64,000 nucleotides of DNA from DUPQ01 sp964563155. Its GTDB lineage: Bacteria; Bacillota; Clostridia; DUPQ01. The position numbers and the translations under genes were made by a program. Positions 15,318 through 23,793 of this stretch are shown one piece after another. Each line of letters opens with the position of its first letter. The first letter of the stretch is position 1. The stretch spans positions 1 to 64,000 of the forward strand of contig CAZLVL010000009.1 in the NCBI GenBank assembly GCA_964563155.1, read 5' to 3'. Under the pieces are notes generated by a model, which was given only the letters and a program-made list of their open reading frames with translations, searched no databases and had not been told where the DNA came from.

Positions 15318-15710
15318 ATGGACCAAGCTATGAATGAATATGAATTAATCGAACAAATAGAAGACCTTATTACCGGTGCAAAACAAACAATGTTTTCTGA
15401 CAAGATTACCATTAGTAAAGATGAGATCTTGGACCTTTTATACTATCTTAAAGCCGCTATTAAACAAAGAGACCAAGAAGATGAGGCTAAAAGCAGGGAA
15501 TTTCTTAAAATTATGCAACAAGTAAAAGACCAAGAAAAAAAAGAGGAAAAACCTCTTGTTGTAGAAACAAGCCAAGCTAGCCTGGATGAAGTTAAAGAAT
15601 TAAAGCTTGCAGCCTTAAAGTATGCTGATAGCCTTTTAGAAGAAATTGAGGGTAAGTTAAGAACAACCCTTAAGACCATAAAAGAAAATCGTGAGGAACT
15701 AAAACAATAA
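15318..15710 (+). CDS. Coiled-coil protein of unknown function downstream of coaD
   Basis: A 130-residue cytoplasmic protein that is helical and charged almost throughout. An N-terminal segment (about 1-52) is followed by a Lys/Glu-rich middle and a C-terminal helix (about 85-130). Similar short coiled-coil proteins follow coaD in many Clostridia and are usually annotated vaguely as ATPase or DivIVA-like; no nucleotide-binding motif is present here, so I do not use that name. It starts one base after the coaD stop and is followed by the intrinsic terminator that closes the long operon. Confidence 0.65.
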   Translation: MDQAMNEYELIEQIEDLITGAKQTMFSDKITISKDEILDLLYYLKAAIKQRDQEDEAKSREFLKIMQQVKDQEKKEEKPLVVETSQASLDEVKELKLAALKYADSLLEEIEGKLRTTLKTIKENREELKQ

Positions 15711-15733
15711 GAAAAGATATAATAGATTATGTG

Positions 15734-15766
15734 ACCCGAAATTCAAATGTTTCGGGTGTTTTCTTT
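15734..15766 (+). terminator. Intrinsic terminator ending the rsmD-coaD end of the operon
   Basis: ACCCGAAA (15734-15741) pairs perfectly with TTTCGGGT (15750-15757) over an 8-nt loop, followed by GTTTTCTTT. It lies 24 nt after the stop of the last gene. The open frame upstream of miaB begins inside this hairpin, which argues against using its first ATG (15747). Confidence 0.85.
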
Positions 15767-15781
15767 ATATCCCTTAATTGC

Positions 15782-15787
15782 TATAAT
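15782..15787 (+). promoter_or_regulatory. -10 box of the miaB promoter
   Basis: TATAAT sits 7 nt before ATG 15795, just after the upstream terminator. The -35 region (around 15759-15764) is only weakly matched. Predicted transcript start falls at or next to the start codon, and no Shine-Dalgarno sequence is visible between them. Confidence 0.45.
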
Positions 15788-15794
15788 AAAGCCT

Positions 15795-17192
15795 ATGAAA
15801 AATAGAGAAAACAAATTAGCCCTTGGCGGGGCTTTTGAAAATCAAATTGAATATTGTAATGAAGTAATATCTTTAAACAGGGGAAAATATCCCAAATTCT
15901 ATATCCGTACCCTAGGATGTCAAATGAATGAAGCAGACTCTGAACAACTGATGGGTATGCTAATAGAGATGGGTTATCAACCTTGGGACAAGATAGAAGA
16001 AGCTGACTTCATAATCTTTAATACCTGTTGTGTTAGAGAAAATGCTGAACAAAAACTTTATGGACATATTGGTGAACTAAAGGCCTTAAAGAGCAAAAAC
16101 AAGGACCTCATAACAGCTCTTTGTGGCTGTATGATGCAACAAGAGCATGTGGTTGAAAAGATAAAAAACTCTTACCACTATATTGACATAGTCTTTGGGA
16201 CCCATAATAGATATAGGTTACCTGAACTATTACATAAAAGATTAACCAGTAACAAAAGAGTCTTTGAAATATGGGAAGATAACAAAGGAATAGCTGAGAA
16301 CATTCCAGTAGCAAGACAAGATAAAATATCTGCCTTTGTTCCCATAACCTATGGTTGTGATAACTTTTGCTCCTATTGTATAGTGCCTTATGTAAGAGGT
16401 AGGGAAGTCTCAAGAGAGGCCAAGAGTATAAGAAAAGATATAGAGGAGCTGGCTAAGGAAGGTGTAAAGGAAATTACACTTTTAGGGCAAAATGTTAATT
16501 CATACAATAGCACTATGAATTTTCCCCAACTTCTTCACTATTTATCAGATATTTCAGGTATTGAAAGAATCAGATTTATGACCAGTCATCCAAAGGATTT
16601 ATCAGTAGAGTTAATTGAGGCTATTAGAGATATTCCCAGTCTTTGTAAGCATATACATTTGCCTTTACAATCAGGTTCAAGCTCAGTATTAAAGATGATG
16701 AATAGAAAGTATACAAAAGAAAGTTACTTATCTCTCATATCTTTGTTAAAAGAAGAAATTCCCCATATTTCCATATCTACTGATATTATTGTAGGTTTTC
16801 CAGGGGAGACAGAAGAAGATTTTTTAGAGACCTTAGATACATATGAAAAGGTAGGTTTTGACTTTGCCTACACCTTCATATACTCAAAAAGGACTGGAAC
16901 ACCTGCAGCTATTAAAAAAGATCAGGTTCCAGATGATATAAAAAGTGAACGTTTTAATAGGCTCATAGAATTGGTCAATAGACTGACAGAGCAGTCGAAT
17001 AAGGCAGATGAAAACAAGGTATTAAAAGTTTTAGTAGAAGGAAAGAGTAAAACCGACCCTAACTACTATACTGGAAGAAGCGAAAGTAATAAGATTGTAA
17101 ACTTTAAAGCAGATAAAGATTTTACAGGTACCATTGTAGATGTTAAAATAATAAAAGCCCATAGTTGGCATATAGAAGGAGAAATATTATGA
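15795..17192 (+). CDS. miaB: tRNA-2-methylthio-N6-dimethylallyladenosine synthase
   Basis: MiaB is a radical-SAM methylthiotransferase that converts i6A37 to ms2i6A37 in tRNAs reading UNN codons. The 465-residue protein has the N-terminal cluster-binding domain (YIRTLGCQMNEADSEQ, then NTCCVRENAEQK, then CGCMMQQEHV), the radical-SAM motif CDNFCSYCIVPYVRG with CxxxCxxC, and a C-terminal TRAM domain. ATG 15795 was chosen because the upstream ATG 15747 lies in a terminator. TATAAT at 15782-15787 puts transcription start almost at this ATG, so the mRNA may be close to leaderless. miaA lies in the same cluster downstream and makes its substrate. Confidence 0.93.
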   Translation: MKNRENKLALGGAFENQIEYCNEVISLNRGKYPKFYIRTLGCQMNEADSEQLMGMLIEMGYQPWDKIEEADFIIFNTCCVRENAEQKLYGHIGELKALKSKNKDLITALCGCMMQQEHVVEKIKNSYHYIDIVFGTHNRYRLPELLHKRLTSNKRVFEIWEDNKGIAENIPVARQDKISAFVPITYGCDNFCSYCIVPYVRGREVSREAKSIRKDIEELAKEGVKEITLLGQNVNSYNSTMNFPQLLHYLSDISGIERIRFMTSHPKDLSVELIEAIRDIPSLCKHIHLPLQSGSSSVLKMMNRKYTKESYLSLISLLKEEIPHISISTDIIVGFPGETEEDFLETLDTYEKVGFDFAYTFIYSKRTGTPAAIKKDQVPDDIKSERFNRLIELVNRLTEQSNKADENKVLKVLVEGKSKTDPNYYTGRSESNKIVNFKADKDFTGTIVDVKIIKAHSWHIEGEIL

Positions 17193-17581
17193 TATTTGAA
17201 AAAGTAGATGAATTATGCGAATTGATAGAGGAAACTAAGCAATATAGTGACTTTTTAGAAGCTGAAGTAAACCTGGAAAATGACGGTGAAGGAATTGATA
17301 TTCTTTCTAAGTTTTTAGAACTTCAAGAACAATATGTTCAAGCCTATTCAGCTGAATCTTTTGATGAAGCTGATACCTTGGAGTTACAATTACAAGAAGG
17401 ATATAAAAAGGTAATGGAACATCCAACAGCAGGAGCATATGTAAAAAGCAAGCAAGCCTTTGATGACCTTTTAGATGAGGTTAATAACAGAATAATGGAA
17501 AATCTTGGTTTGCTACAAGCTGACATGCAAGACGGTTGTGCTTCATGCTCAGACCATGAATCATGTGAAGGTTGTCATTAG
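17189..17581 (+). CDS. YlbF/YmcA-family protein (RicA-like) with Cys-rich tail
   Basis: A 130-residue helical protein of the YlbF/YmcA family. In Bacillus, YmcA (RicA) sits beside miaB (ymcB) and mutSL and works with RicF and RicT in an iron-sulfur complex linked to RNA processing and to MiaB activity. The same order occurs here. Its tail, GCASCSDHESCEGCH, carries four Cys that could ligate an Fe-S cluster, as in RicA/RicF. The start ATG 17189 overlaps the miaB stop (ATGA) and has AAGGAG before it; an in-frame ATG at 17165 has no such site. YlbF (RicF) cannot be excluded from the sequence alone. Confidence 0.8.
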   Translation: MIFEKVDELCELIEETKQYSDFLEAEVNLENDGEGIDILSKFLELQEQYVQAYSAESFDEADTLELQLQEGYKKVMEHPTAGAYVKSKQAFDDLLDEVNNRIMENLGLLQADMQDGCASCSDHESCEGCH

Positions 17582-20145
17582 TGAATAATCTTACTCCAAT
17601 GATGAAACAGTATATGGATATTAAAAAACAGTATGCTGATTGTATATTGATGTATCGTCTTGGAGACTTTTATGAAATGTTTTTTGATGATGCTATTACA
17701 GCATCAAAAGAGTTAGAAATTACCTTAACAGGTAGAGATTGTGGTTTGAAGGAAAAAGCTCCTATGGCAGGAGTTCCTCACCACGCTGTAGAGCCATATA
17801 TAGCCAAACTCATTAAAAAAGGCTATAAAGTGGCCATATGTGAACAAACAGAAGATCCAGCCTTGGCCAAGGGTATAGTTAAAAGAGAAGTTGTAAGAGT
17901 GATTACTCCAGGGACTGTCAATGAAAACACTCTTTTGGATGAAAAAGAAAACAACTATATTATGGCCTTGTATAAAAATCTAGAAATATATTCTTTGGCT
18001 ATTTGCGATCTCTCCACTGGAGAGTTCGCTTCTAGTCAAATTGTATATGGAAATACTAAAGATAAGCTTTTAAATGAAATTGTAAAATACAAGCCTAAAG
18101 AGATTATAGCCAATTTTGACATTGAATTTATTAAAGAGCATATCAGTGTTTTTGTATCTTTGGTAGATCCTGAGATTTTCAACTCTTCTTTACCTGATTT
18201 AAAAATTGAAAGTAAAATTCCTGTCAATAATTTTGATATTTGGAAAAAAGCAGCTGGAGCCCTATACAAGTACCTAGAAGAAAATAGAAAAGCAGACCTT
18301 TCTCACATTAGCTCCATAAAACTATATGAAACAGAAAAGTTTTTAGCCATGGATAAAAATGCCAGGGCCAACTTAGAGTTGACAGAAAGCTTAAAGGATA
18401 ATAAAAAGTATGGCTCTCTTTTATGGGTTTTAGATAAGACCTCCACATCAATGGGAGCAAGACAACTAGTTAAGTGGATAGAAGAGCCCTTAACAGACAT
18501 TGATGATATTAACCAAAGGTTAGATAGTGTTTCTTTATTAAAAGAAAAATATATAGTAAGACAAGAACTAATTGAAATCCTAAAAAGTGTATATGATATA
18601 GAAAGACTGGTTTCTAAAACTGTTATGGGTAATGCCAATGGTAGAGACCTTTTAAGTTTAAAAAAGTCCTTTTTAAAACTACCTTCCATTAAAAGTATTA
18701 CACAAAATCTAGATGCCTCTCTTTTAAAAAGTTTAGATAATAATATAGAAGACTTTTCTTCCTTGTATCAACTTTTAGAAGCCTCCATAAGGGAAGATTG
18801 TCCCTTAGTTTTAAAAGAAGGTAATCTCATTAAAGAAGGTTTTAACCAAGAAGTTGATGAGCTACGAGAAGACTCCCATGGGGGAAAACGTTGGCTGTTA
18901 AAATTTGAAGAAAAAGAAAGAGAAGAGACCGGTATAAAAAACCTAAGAGTTTCATACAACAAGGTTTTTGGATATTTCATAGAGGTGACCAACTCTTTTA
19001 AAGATAAGGTACCTGACCACTATATTAGAAAACAAACCCTAGTAAATAGTGAAAGATACATTACTGAAGAGCTTAAAAACAAGGAAGAAGCAATCCTTGG
19101 TGCCCAAGAAAAGCTAGTCAGAATGGAATATGAACTCTTTTGTTCTGTAAGGGATCAAGTCTCATCTCATGCAGAAAACCTGTTAAAAACGGCCTACAGC
19201 CTGTCTGTGCTGGATGTCTTACTTTCCTTATCTGAAGTCGCTGATAGAAACAAGTATGTAAGGCCCCAAATGCACACAGGAAATGAATTAGAAATAGAAG
19301 ATGGAAGACATCCTGTAATTGAAAAGATGCCAAATTGTTTGGAATTTATACCCAATGACCTTTCTATGAACGACACTGATGAAAAGACCCTTATTGTCAC
19401 AGGTCCCAATATGGCTGGTAAATCTACCTATATGAGACAAGCCGCCCTTATTGTTATCATGAGCCAAATTGGTTCTTTTGTTCCAGCTAGTAAGGCAAAA
19501 ATTGGGGTTGCTGATAAGATATTTACAAGAATTGGTGCCAGTGATGACTTAGCTTCTGGCAAATCTACCTTTATGGTGGAAATGAGTGAACTAGCATATA
19601 TCCTACAAAACCTAACAAACAAGTCTCTTTTAATACTAGATGAGATTGGAAGAGGAACCTCTACCTTTGATGGCCTTTCTATAGCTTGGGCTGTTATTGA
19701 GTATTTAAACGAAAGAAAGGTTTGTAGAACTCTTTTTTCTACCCACTACCATGAACTAACCATTTTAGAAGAGAAATTTAAGGGTGTTAAAAACTACTAT
19801 ATATCCGCTATTAAAAAAGAGCAGGATATAATTTTCTTAAGAAAGGTTCAAAGGGGAGCTGCTAAAGAATCTTATGGTATCGAAGTTGCCACCTTAGCAG
19901 GGGTACCAGATGATATAACCATAAGGGCAAAAGAATTCTTAAATGAATTAGAAAAAAATGAAGTTAAGAAAAAGAGCATTAAAAAGAAGGAATCCTACCT
20001 AGAAGGTCAAATTGGCATTATGGAATTTAATAGACAAGATAAAGCCTATGATGAGATAATGGAAGTACTAAAAAACCTAGACCTACAAAGTATGACCCCC
20101 TTAGAGGCCTTAAATACCTTGTATAAGCTTAAAGAGAAGATTTAG
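17581..20145 (+). CDS. mutS: DNA mismatch repair protein MutS
   Basis: MutS binds mismatches and signals to MutL. The 854-residue length is usual. The mismatch-reading motif RLGDFYEMFFDDA carries Phe-x-Glu (FYE) near residue 32. Connector, lever and clamp regions follow. The ATPase has the Walker A TGPNMAGKSTYMRQ, Walker B LLILDEIGRGTST, and FSTHYHEL. GTG 17581 overlaps the stop of the RicA-like gene by one base and has GAAGG about 10 nt upstream; it gives the normal LTPMMKQY beginning. TTG 17572 and ATG 17599 are alternatives. Paired with mutL downstream. Confidence 0.96.
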   Translation: MNNLTPMMKQYMDIKKQYADCILMYRLGDFYEMFFDDAITASKELEITLTGRDCGLKEKAPMAGVPHHAVEPYIAKLIKKGYKVAICEQTEDPALAKGIVKREVVRVITPGTVNENTLLDEKENNYIMALYKNLEIYSLAICDLSTGEFASSQIVYGNTKDKLLNEIVKYKPKEIIANFDIEFIKEHISVFVSLVDPEIFNSSLPDLKIESKIPVNNFDIWKKAAGALYKYLEENRKADLSHISSIKLYETEKFLAMDKNARANLELTESLKDNKKYGSLLWVLDKTSTSMGARQLVKWIEEPLTDIDDINQRLDSVSLLKEKYIVRQELIEILKSVYDIERLVSKTVMGNANGRDLLSLKKSFLKLPSIKSITQNLDASLLKSLDNNIEDFSSLYQLLEASIREDCPLVLKEGNLIKEGFNQEVDELREDSHGGKRWLLKFEEKEREETGIKNLRVSYNKVFGYFIEVTNSFKDKVPDHYIRKQTLVNSERYITEELKNKEEAILGAQEKLVRMEYELFCSVRDQVSSHAENLLKTAYSLSVLDVLLSLSEVADRNKYVRPQMHTGNELEIEDGRHPVIEKMPNCLEFIPNDLSMNDTDEKTLIVTGPNMAGKSTYMRQAALIVIMSQIGSFVPASKAKIGVADKIFTRIGASDDLASGKSTFMVEMSELAYILQNLTNKSLLILDEIGRGTSTFDGLSIAWAVIEYLNERKVCRTLFSTHYHELTILEEKFKGVKNYYISAIKKEQDIIFLRKVQRGAAKESYGIEVATLAGVPDDITIRAKEFLNELEKNEVKKKSIKKKESYLEGQIGIMEFNRQDKAYDEIMEVLKNLDLQSMTPLEALNTLYKLKEKI

Positions 20146-20256
20146 GGATTAAAATGTTTTATTAACAATATAAAATATTGATTATTAAACAACAAAAAGA
20201 GAAATAAATTAAAAAATTAAAAAACAAACAAACTAAAAAATTAAAGTAAAGAAAAG

Positions 20257-22086
20257 ATGAATAAGAGAATCCTAATACTAGATGAATATACCTCAAATCA
20301 AATTGCAGCTGGAGAAGTTGTAGAAAGACCTGCCTCTGTTTTAAAGGAGTTGGTAGAAAATTCTATTGATGCCAATGCCAGTGCTATTGAGGTTGATATT
20401 GCAAAAGGTGGTATAGGTAGTATAAGGATTACAGATAATGGAAGTGGTATTAATCATTCAGATATTGAGATGGCTTTTGAAAGACATGGTACTAGTAAAA
20501 TTAGGAATATCACAGATTTAAATGATGTTAGCACCATGGGCTTTAGGGGAGAGGCCTTACCAAGTATTGCCTCAATCTCAAGAGTAACCCTTATTACTAA
20601 AACAGCTGATGATGAACATGGCATAAAGGTTAAGTTTGAAGCAGGGGATTTAGTAGCCTCTGAAAAAGCTGCTAGGGATGTGGGAACTACCATTGAGATA
20701 AGAGATATCTTTTTTAATACACCAGCTAGGTATAAGTTTTTAAAAAGCAATAATCAAGAAGCTAGATATTGTATGGATATTCTTACTAGATTGGCTCTAG
20801 CCAATCCTAATATTTCTTTTAGGATGACCTCAGACAGAAATGAGACCTTAAGAACAAATGGAGATGGAAACCTTTTAAATGCAATTTATGCTATTTATGG
20901 TAGGGAGATTGCTAAAGATCTTTTAGAGGTAGATTTAGTTATGGAAGACTTCTTACTAAAAGGATTTATTGGTAGTCCTTTTGCTTCTAGGGGAAATAGA
21001 CAAAACCAAAGCTTATTCATTAACTCCAGATATGTTAAATACCCTGAACTTAATAGCGCTATAGAAAAAGCTTATGATACCTTGCTAATGAAAGGGAGAT
21101 TTCCTTTTTATGTACTTAATCTTTATGTAAAAGGGGATAACCTAGATGTTAATGTTCATCCTACAAAGATAGAGGTTAAATTAGCAAATCTTTCTAGTAT
21201 TTACGGAAAAATTGTTCATGGTTTAAGGGAACTTCTTTTTGAAGATAAAAAACCTATGAATGCCAAGATAGTAAAACCTACATATATTAAACAAGAGCCT
21301 CAAATAAAAGAAGATAAGACCCTGATTGACCTATTCAACAAGAAGTTAGAAGAGTCTGCATCTTTGATAAAAGAGAGTAAAGATGATATTTATGAGAAAA
21401 AGCCCTTTGTTCTTGAAGAAAGTAAAGAATCTACATATAGATTGGATGAAAAGCTCCAGTTGGAAGATGTAATTACAAGTGGGTTTGACACTTCTTTACC
21501 GTCGACTTTAATTGATTCTGGCTCCTCATATACCATAATAGGGCAAGTTATGGATACCTACATAATTGTGGACAAATATGACCATATATTGGTAATAGAC
21601 CAGCATGCAGCCCATGAAAAGATGTATTTTGAGCAAATGGTCCAAGAATACAAGGATAAATCTATTGTATCCCAGCAACTACTTCTACCAGAAGAGCTTG
21701 TGCTTACAAGCCTTGAAATGAATGAAGTACTGGAAAATATTAGTCTCTTTGAATCCTTAGGATTTTATATCGATCAATTTGGAGATAACTCCATAATTGT
21801 AAGGACGGTACCAATAAATATAATAGATTGCAATGTTAAAGATGTCTTTTTATCTCTTTTAGATGATTTAAAAACAAAAGATGAAGAGGCTATTGATAAA
21901 GCCATATACACCATGGCCTGTAAGGCTGCTATAAAGGCAAATAGGAAGCTTAACCATGAAGAGATGACCTATATATATGAGAAGTTACATAGCCTAGAAA
22001 ACCCATATACCTGTCCTCATGGAAGGCCTACCATTGTTAAGTTAAGAAGATACGACTTTGATAAAATGTTTAAAAGGATAGTCTAG
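20257..22086 (+). CDS. mutL: DNA mismatch repair protein MutL with endonuclease motif
   Basis: MutL is the ATPase/endonuclease that links MutS to strand excision. The 609-residue protein has GHKL ATPase motifs ELVENSIDANA, DNGSGI and GFRGEALPSIASIS in the first 110 residues. The C-terminal dimerisation domain contains DQHAAHEKMYFE, the metal-binding DQHA(x)2E(x)4E endonuclease motif, plus ACKAAIKANRKL and CPHGRP. This shows the incising type found in bacteria without MutH. A 111-nt very AT-rich gap separates it from mutS, with no terminator seen. Its last base is the first base of the miaA GTG start. Confidence 0.95.
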   Translation: MNKRILILDEYTSNQIAAGEVVERPASVLKELVENSIDANASAIEVDIAKGGIGSIRITDNGSGINHSDIEMAFERHGTSKIRNITDLNDVSTMGFRGEALPSIASISRVTLITKTADDEHGIKVKFEAGDLVASEKAARDVGTTIEIRDIFFNTPARYKFLKSNNQEARYCMDILTRLALANPNISFRMTSDRNETLRTNGDGNLLNAIYAIYGREIAKDLLEVDLVMEDFLLKGFIGSPFASRGNRQNQSLFINSRYVKYPELNSAIEKAYDTLLMKGRFPFYVLNLYVKGDNLDVNVHPTKIEVKLANLSSIYGKIVHGLRELLFEDKKPMNAKIVKPTYIKQEPQIKEDKTLIDLFNKKLEESASLIKESKDDIYEKKPFVLEESKESTYRLDEKLQLEDVITSGFDTSLPSTLIDSGSSYTIIGQVMDTYIIVDKYDHILVIDQHAAHEKMYFEQMVQEYKDKSIVSQQLLLPEELVLTSLEMNEVLENISLFESLGFYIDQFGDNSIIVRTVPINIIDCNVKDVFLSLLDDLKTKDEEAIDKAIYTMACKAAIKANRKLNHEEMTYIYEKLHSLENPYTCPHGRPTIVKLRRYDFDKMFKRIV

Positions 22087-23024
22087 TGAAAAAAAAGATT
22101 TCCATTTTAACTGGACCTACCGCCTCTGGTAAATCCAGCATAGCCATATATCTAGCAAAGACCTTTAATTGTGAAATTGTTTCTTGCGATTCAGCACAAA
22201 TTTACAAAAAAATGGACATAAGAACAGCTAAGCCAAATAAAGCTGAGCTTTTAGAAGTAAGACATCACATGATTGATATTTGCGAAATATCAGATAGCTA
22301 CTCAGTTGCTGATTACAAAAAGGATGCAAGTCGTATCTTTGATGACATTTGGAAAAGAGGATCGAGGGTCTTAGTTACAGGGGGCACTGGTTTATACATT
22401 GATGCTTTAGTTCATGATATGGAGTTTTTAGAAGAAGATAAAGCAATTGGTAAATACTATGACAACTACTTAAAAGAGTATGGAAAACAAGCCCTTTACA
22501 ATCTTTTATACCAAAGAGACATAGATGCAGCCCTTTCCACTCATCCTAACAACACTAAAAGAGTGGCAAGATACTTAAGCCTTTTACATAATTTTTCTGG
22601 GACCTTAGCTGAATATCAAAAGGCCAGACTGAGAATTAACCCTGATTTAGATTTTGACATTTATGTCTTAGACCCTGACAGGCCTTTTTTATATGAAAAG
22701 ATTAATAGTAGGGTGGACCAAATGATAGAAGATGGCCTTATTGAAGAGGTAGAAGATATTATTAAAGATGAGTCTTTGATTGAGACTAATGCAATGCAGG
22801 CAATTGGCTATAAAGAGATTGTTGCCTATTTAAAAGGACAAACAAGTCTAGATGAAGCAGTGGACCTGTTAAAGCAAAATACAAGAAACTATGCAAAAAG
22901 ACAGGTTACCTGGTTTAAAAGATATATTAAATTGGAAGACTCAGATAGGGTTAAAGTTAAGTATATAAAAAGGGATGAAGACACATCCCTTGAAGATATT
23001 TTAAAAGAAATTAGTTTTGATTAG
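22086..23024 (+). CDS. miaA: tRNA dimethylallyltransferase
   Basis: MiaA prenylates A37 of tRNAs reading UNN codons, making the substrate of MiaB encoded upstream. The 312-residue protein has the P-loop LTGPTASGKSSIAIYL (about 8-23), SCDSAQIYKKMDIRTAK, and TGGTGLYIDALVHD (about 99-112). The C-terminal part contains NAMQAIGYKEIVAYL and the conserved QNTRNYAKRQVTWF. The GTG start overlaps the final base of mutL, giving translational coupling. Its stop is 3 bp from the convergent lexA stop, with no obvious terminator between them. Confidence 0.95.
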   Translation: MKKKISILTGPTASGKSSIAIYLAKTFNCEIVSCDSAQIYKKMDIRTAKPNKAELLEVRHHMIDICEISDSYSVADYKKDASRIFDDIWKRGSRVLVTGGTGLYIDALVHDMEFLEEDKAIGKYYDNYLKEYGKQALYNLLYQRDIDAALSTHPNNTKRVARYLSLLHNFSGTLAEYQKARLRINPDLDFDIYVLDPDRPFLYEKINSRVDQMIEDGLIEEVEDIIKDESLIETNAMQAIGYKEIVAYLKGQTSLDEAVDLLKQNTRNYAKRQVTWFKRYIKLEDSDRVKVKYIKRDEDTSLEDILKEISFD

Positions 23025-23027
23025 TTT

Positions 23028-23633
23028 TTAAGCAATAATCCTAAATACACCAAAGACTTTTCCTAATATTTGCAAATCATCATAAACATATATGGGTTCA
23101 TAGGCAGAATTTTCTGGTTCTAGTCTAACCCTATTTTTTTCTCTAAAGAACCTTTTTACAGTGGTCTCATTATCTATTAGGGCAACTACAATGTCATTGT
23201 CATAGGCTACTTCTTGCTTTTTTACCAAGAGTAAATCCTGATCATGGATTCCAGCATCCTTCATAGAGTCACCCTTTACCTTTAGCATAAAGGTAATACC
23301 ACTTTTTAAATAGGATTCAGGTAAAGGAAAGTATTCAACTATATTTTCTACAGCTAAAATAGGGCTACCAGCTGCTACATCACCTACAAGAGGAACCTCT
23401 ACTACCGGTACAGCATCTTGCTTGGTTAAGGTAAGAGATCTAGAAACAGAATCATTCTTTTCAATATAGCCCAGTCTTCTCAACTTATTAATATATGAAT
23501 GAACTGTAGATGTAGAAGGGATGTTAAGATTTGCACAAATATCTCTAACAGATGGGGCATATCCTTTTTCTCTAATGTGTTCTCTTATAAATTCGTAAGT
23601 AAGTTCCTCACGTATGGTTAATTGATCTTTCAT
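23028..23633 (-). CDS. lexA: LexA repressor of the SOS response
   Basis: LexA represses DNA-damage genes and cleaves itself when RecA is activated. The 201-residue protein has an N-terminal winged helix-turn-helix (about 1-65), the self-cleavage Ala-Gly in GDVAAGSPI, the catalytic Ser in KGDSMKDAGI and the catalytic Lys in ETTVKRFF. The open frame extends upstream to 23750, but ATG 23633 has AGGAG at the proper distance and gives the standard MKxQLTxRE start; the upstream part covers the promoter. A LexA box lies in its own promoter, so it is autoregulated. Confidence 0.95.
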   Translation of the reverse strand: MKDQLTIREELTYEFIREHIREKGYAPSVRDICANLNIPSTSTVHSYINKLRRLGYIEKNDSVSRSLTLTKQDAVPVVEVPLVGDVAAGSPILAVENIVEYFPLPESYLKSGITFMLKVKGDSMKDAGIHDQDLLLVKKQEVAYDNDIVVALIDNETTVKRFFREKNRVRLEPENSAYEPIYVYDDLQILGKVFGVFRIIA

Positions 23634-23655
23634 CTTGTCTCTCCTTATGTCTAAA

Positions 23656-23685
23656 ATTATAGCATGAAACATAAGTTCGTGTAAA
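23656..23685 (-). promoter_or_regulatory. lexA promoter with embedded LexA (DinR) box
   Basis: Read on the minus strand: TTTACA (23680-23685), an 18-nt spacer and TATAAT (23656-23661). CGAACTTATGTTTC at 23666-23679 sits inside the spacer and matches 13 of 14 positions of the Firmicutes consensus CGAACRNRYGTTYC. Binding there would block RNA polymerase, which is the expected autoregulation. Confidence 0.8.
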
Positions 23686-23740
23686 TTGTAAAAGATAAGA
23701 AAAGTTGGGAAAAACCTTTTAAAATTGGTAAAAAGAGCCC

Positions 23741-23769
23741 TTGAAAGCATATTTTTACAATGCTATAAT
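23741..23769 (+). promoter_or_regulatory. ackA promoter
   Basis: TTGAAA (23741-23746), a 17-nt spacer and TATAAT (23764-23769) with an upstream TG at the extended -10 position. It lies 25 nt before the chosen ackA start and is divergent from the lexA promoter about 60 bp away. Confidence 0.75.
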
Positions 23770-23793
23770 TAAAAAAATGAGAGGATGGATGTT

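Noticed and set aside
15747..15794. Longer N-terminus for miaB from ATG 15747
   Set aside because: It begins inside the intrinsic terminator stem and upstream of the best -10 box, and adds residues not typical of MiaB.
20146..20256. Regulatory RNA between mutS and mutL
   Set aside because: The stretch is nearly all A and T; only a very short CAATAT/ATATTG pairing is seen.
23634..23750. Extended N-terminus of lexA
   Set aside because: This part overlaps the lexA promoter and LexA box, and ATG 23633 has AGGAG and matches the family start.
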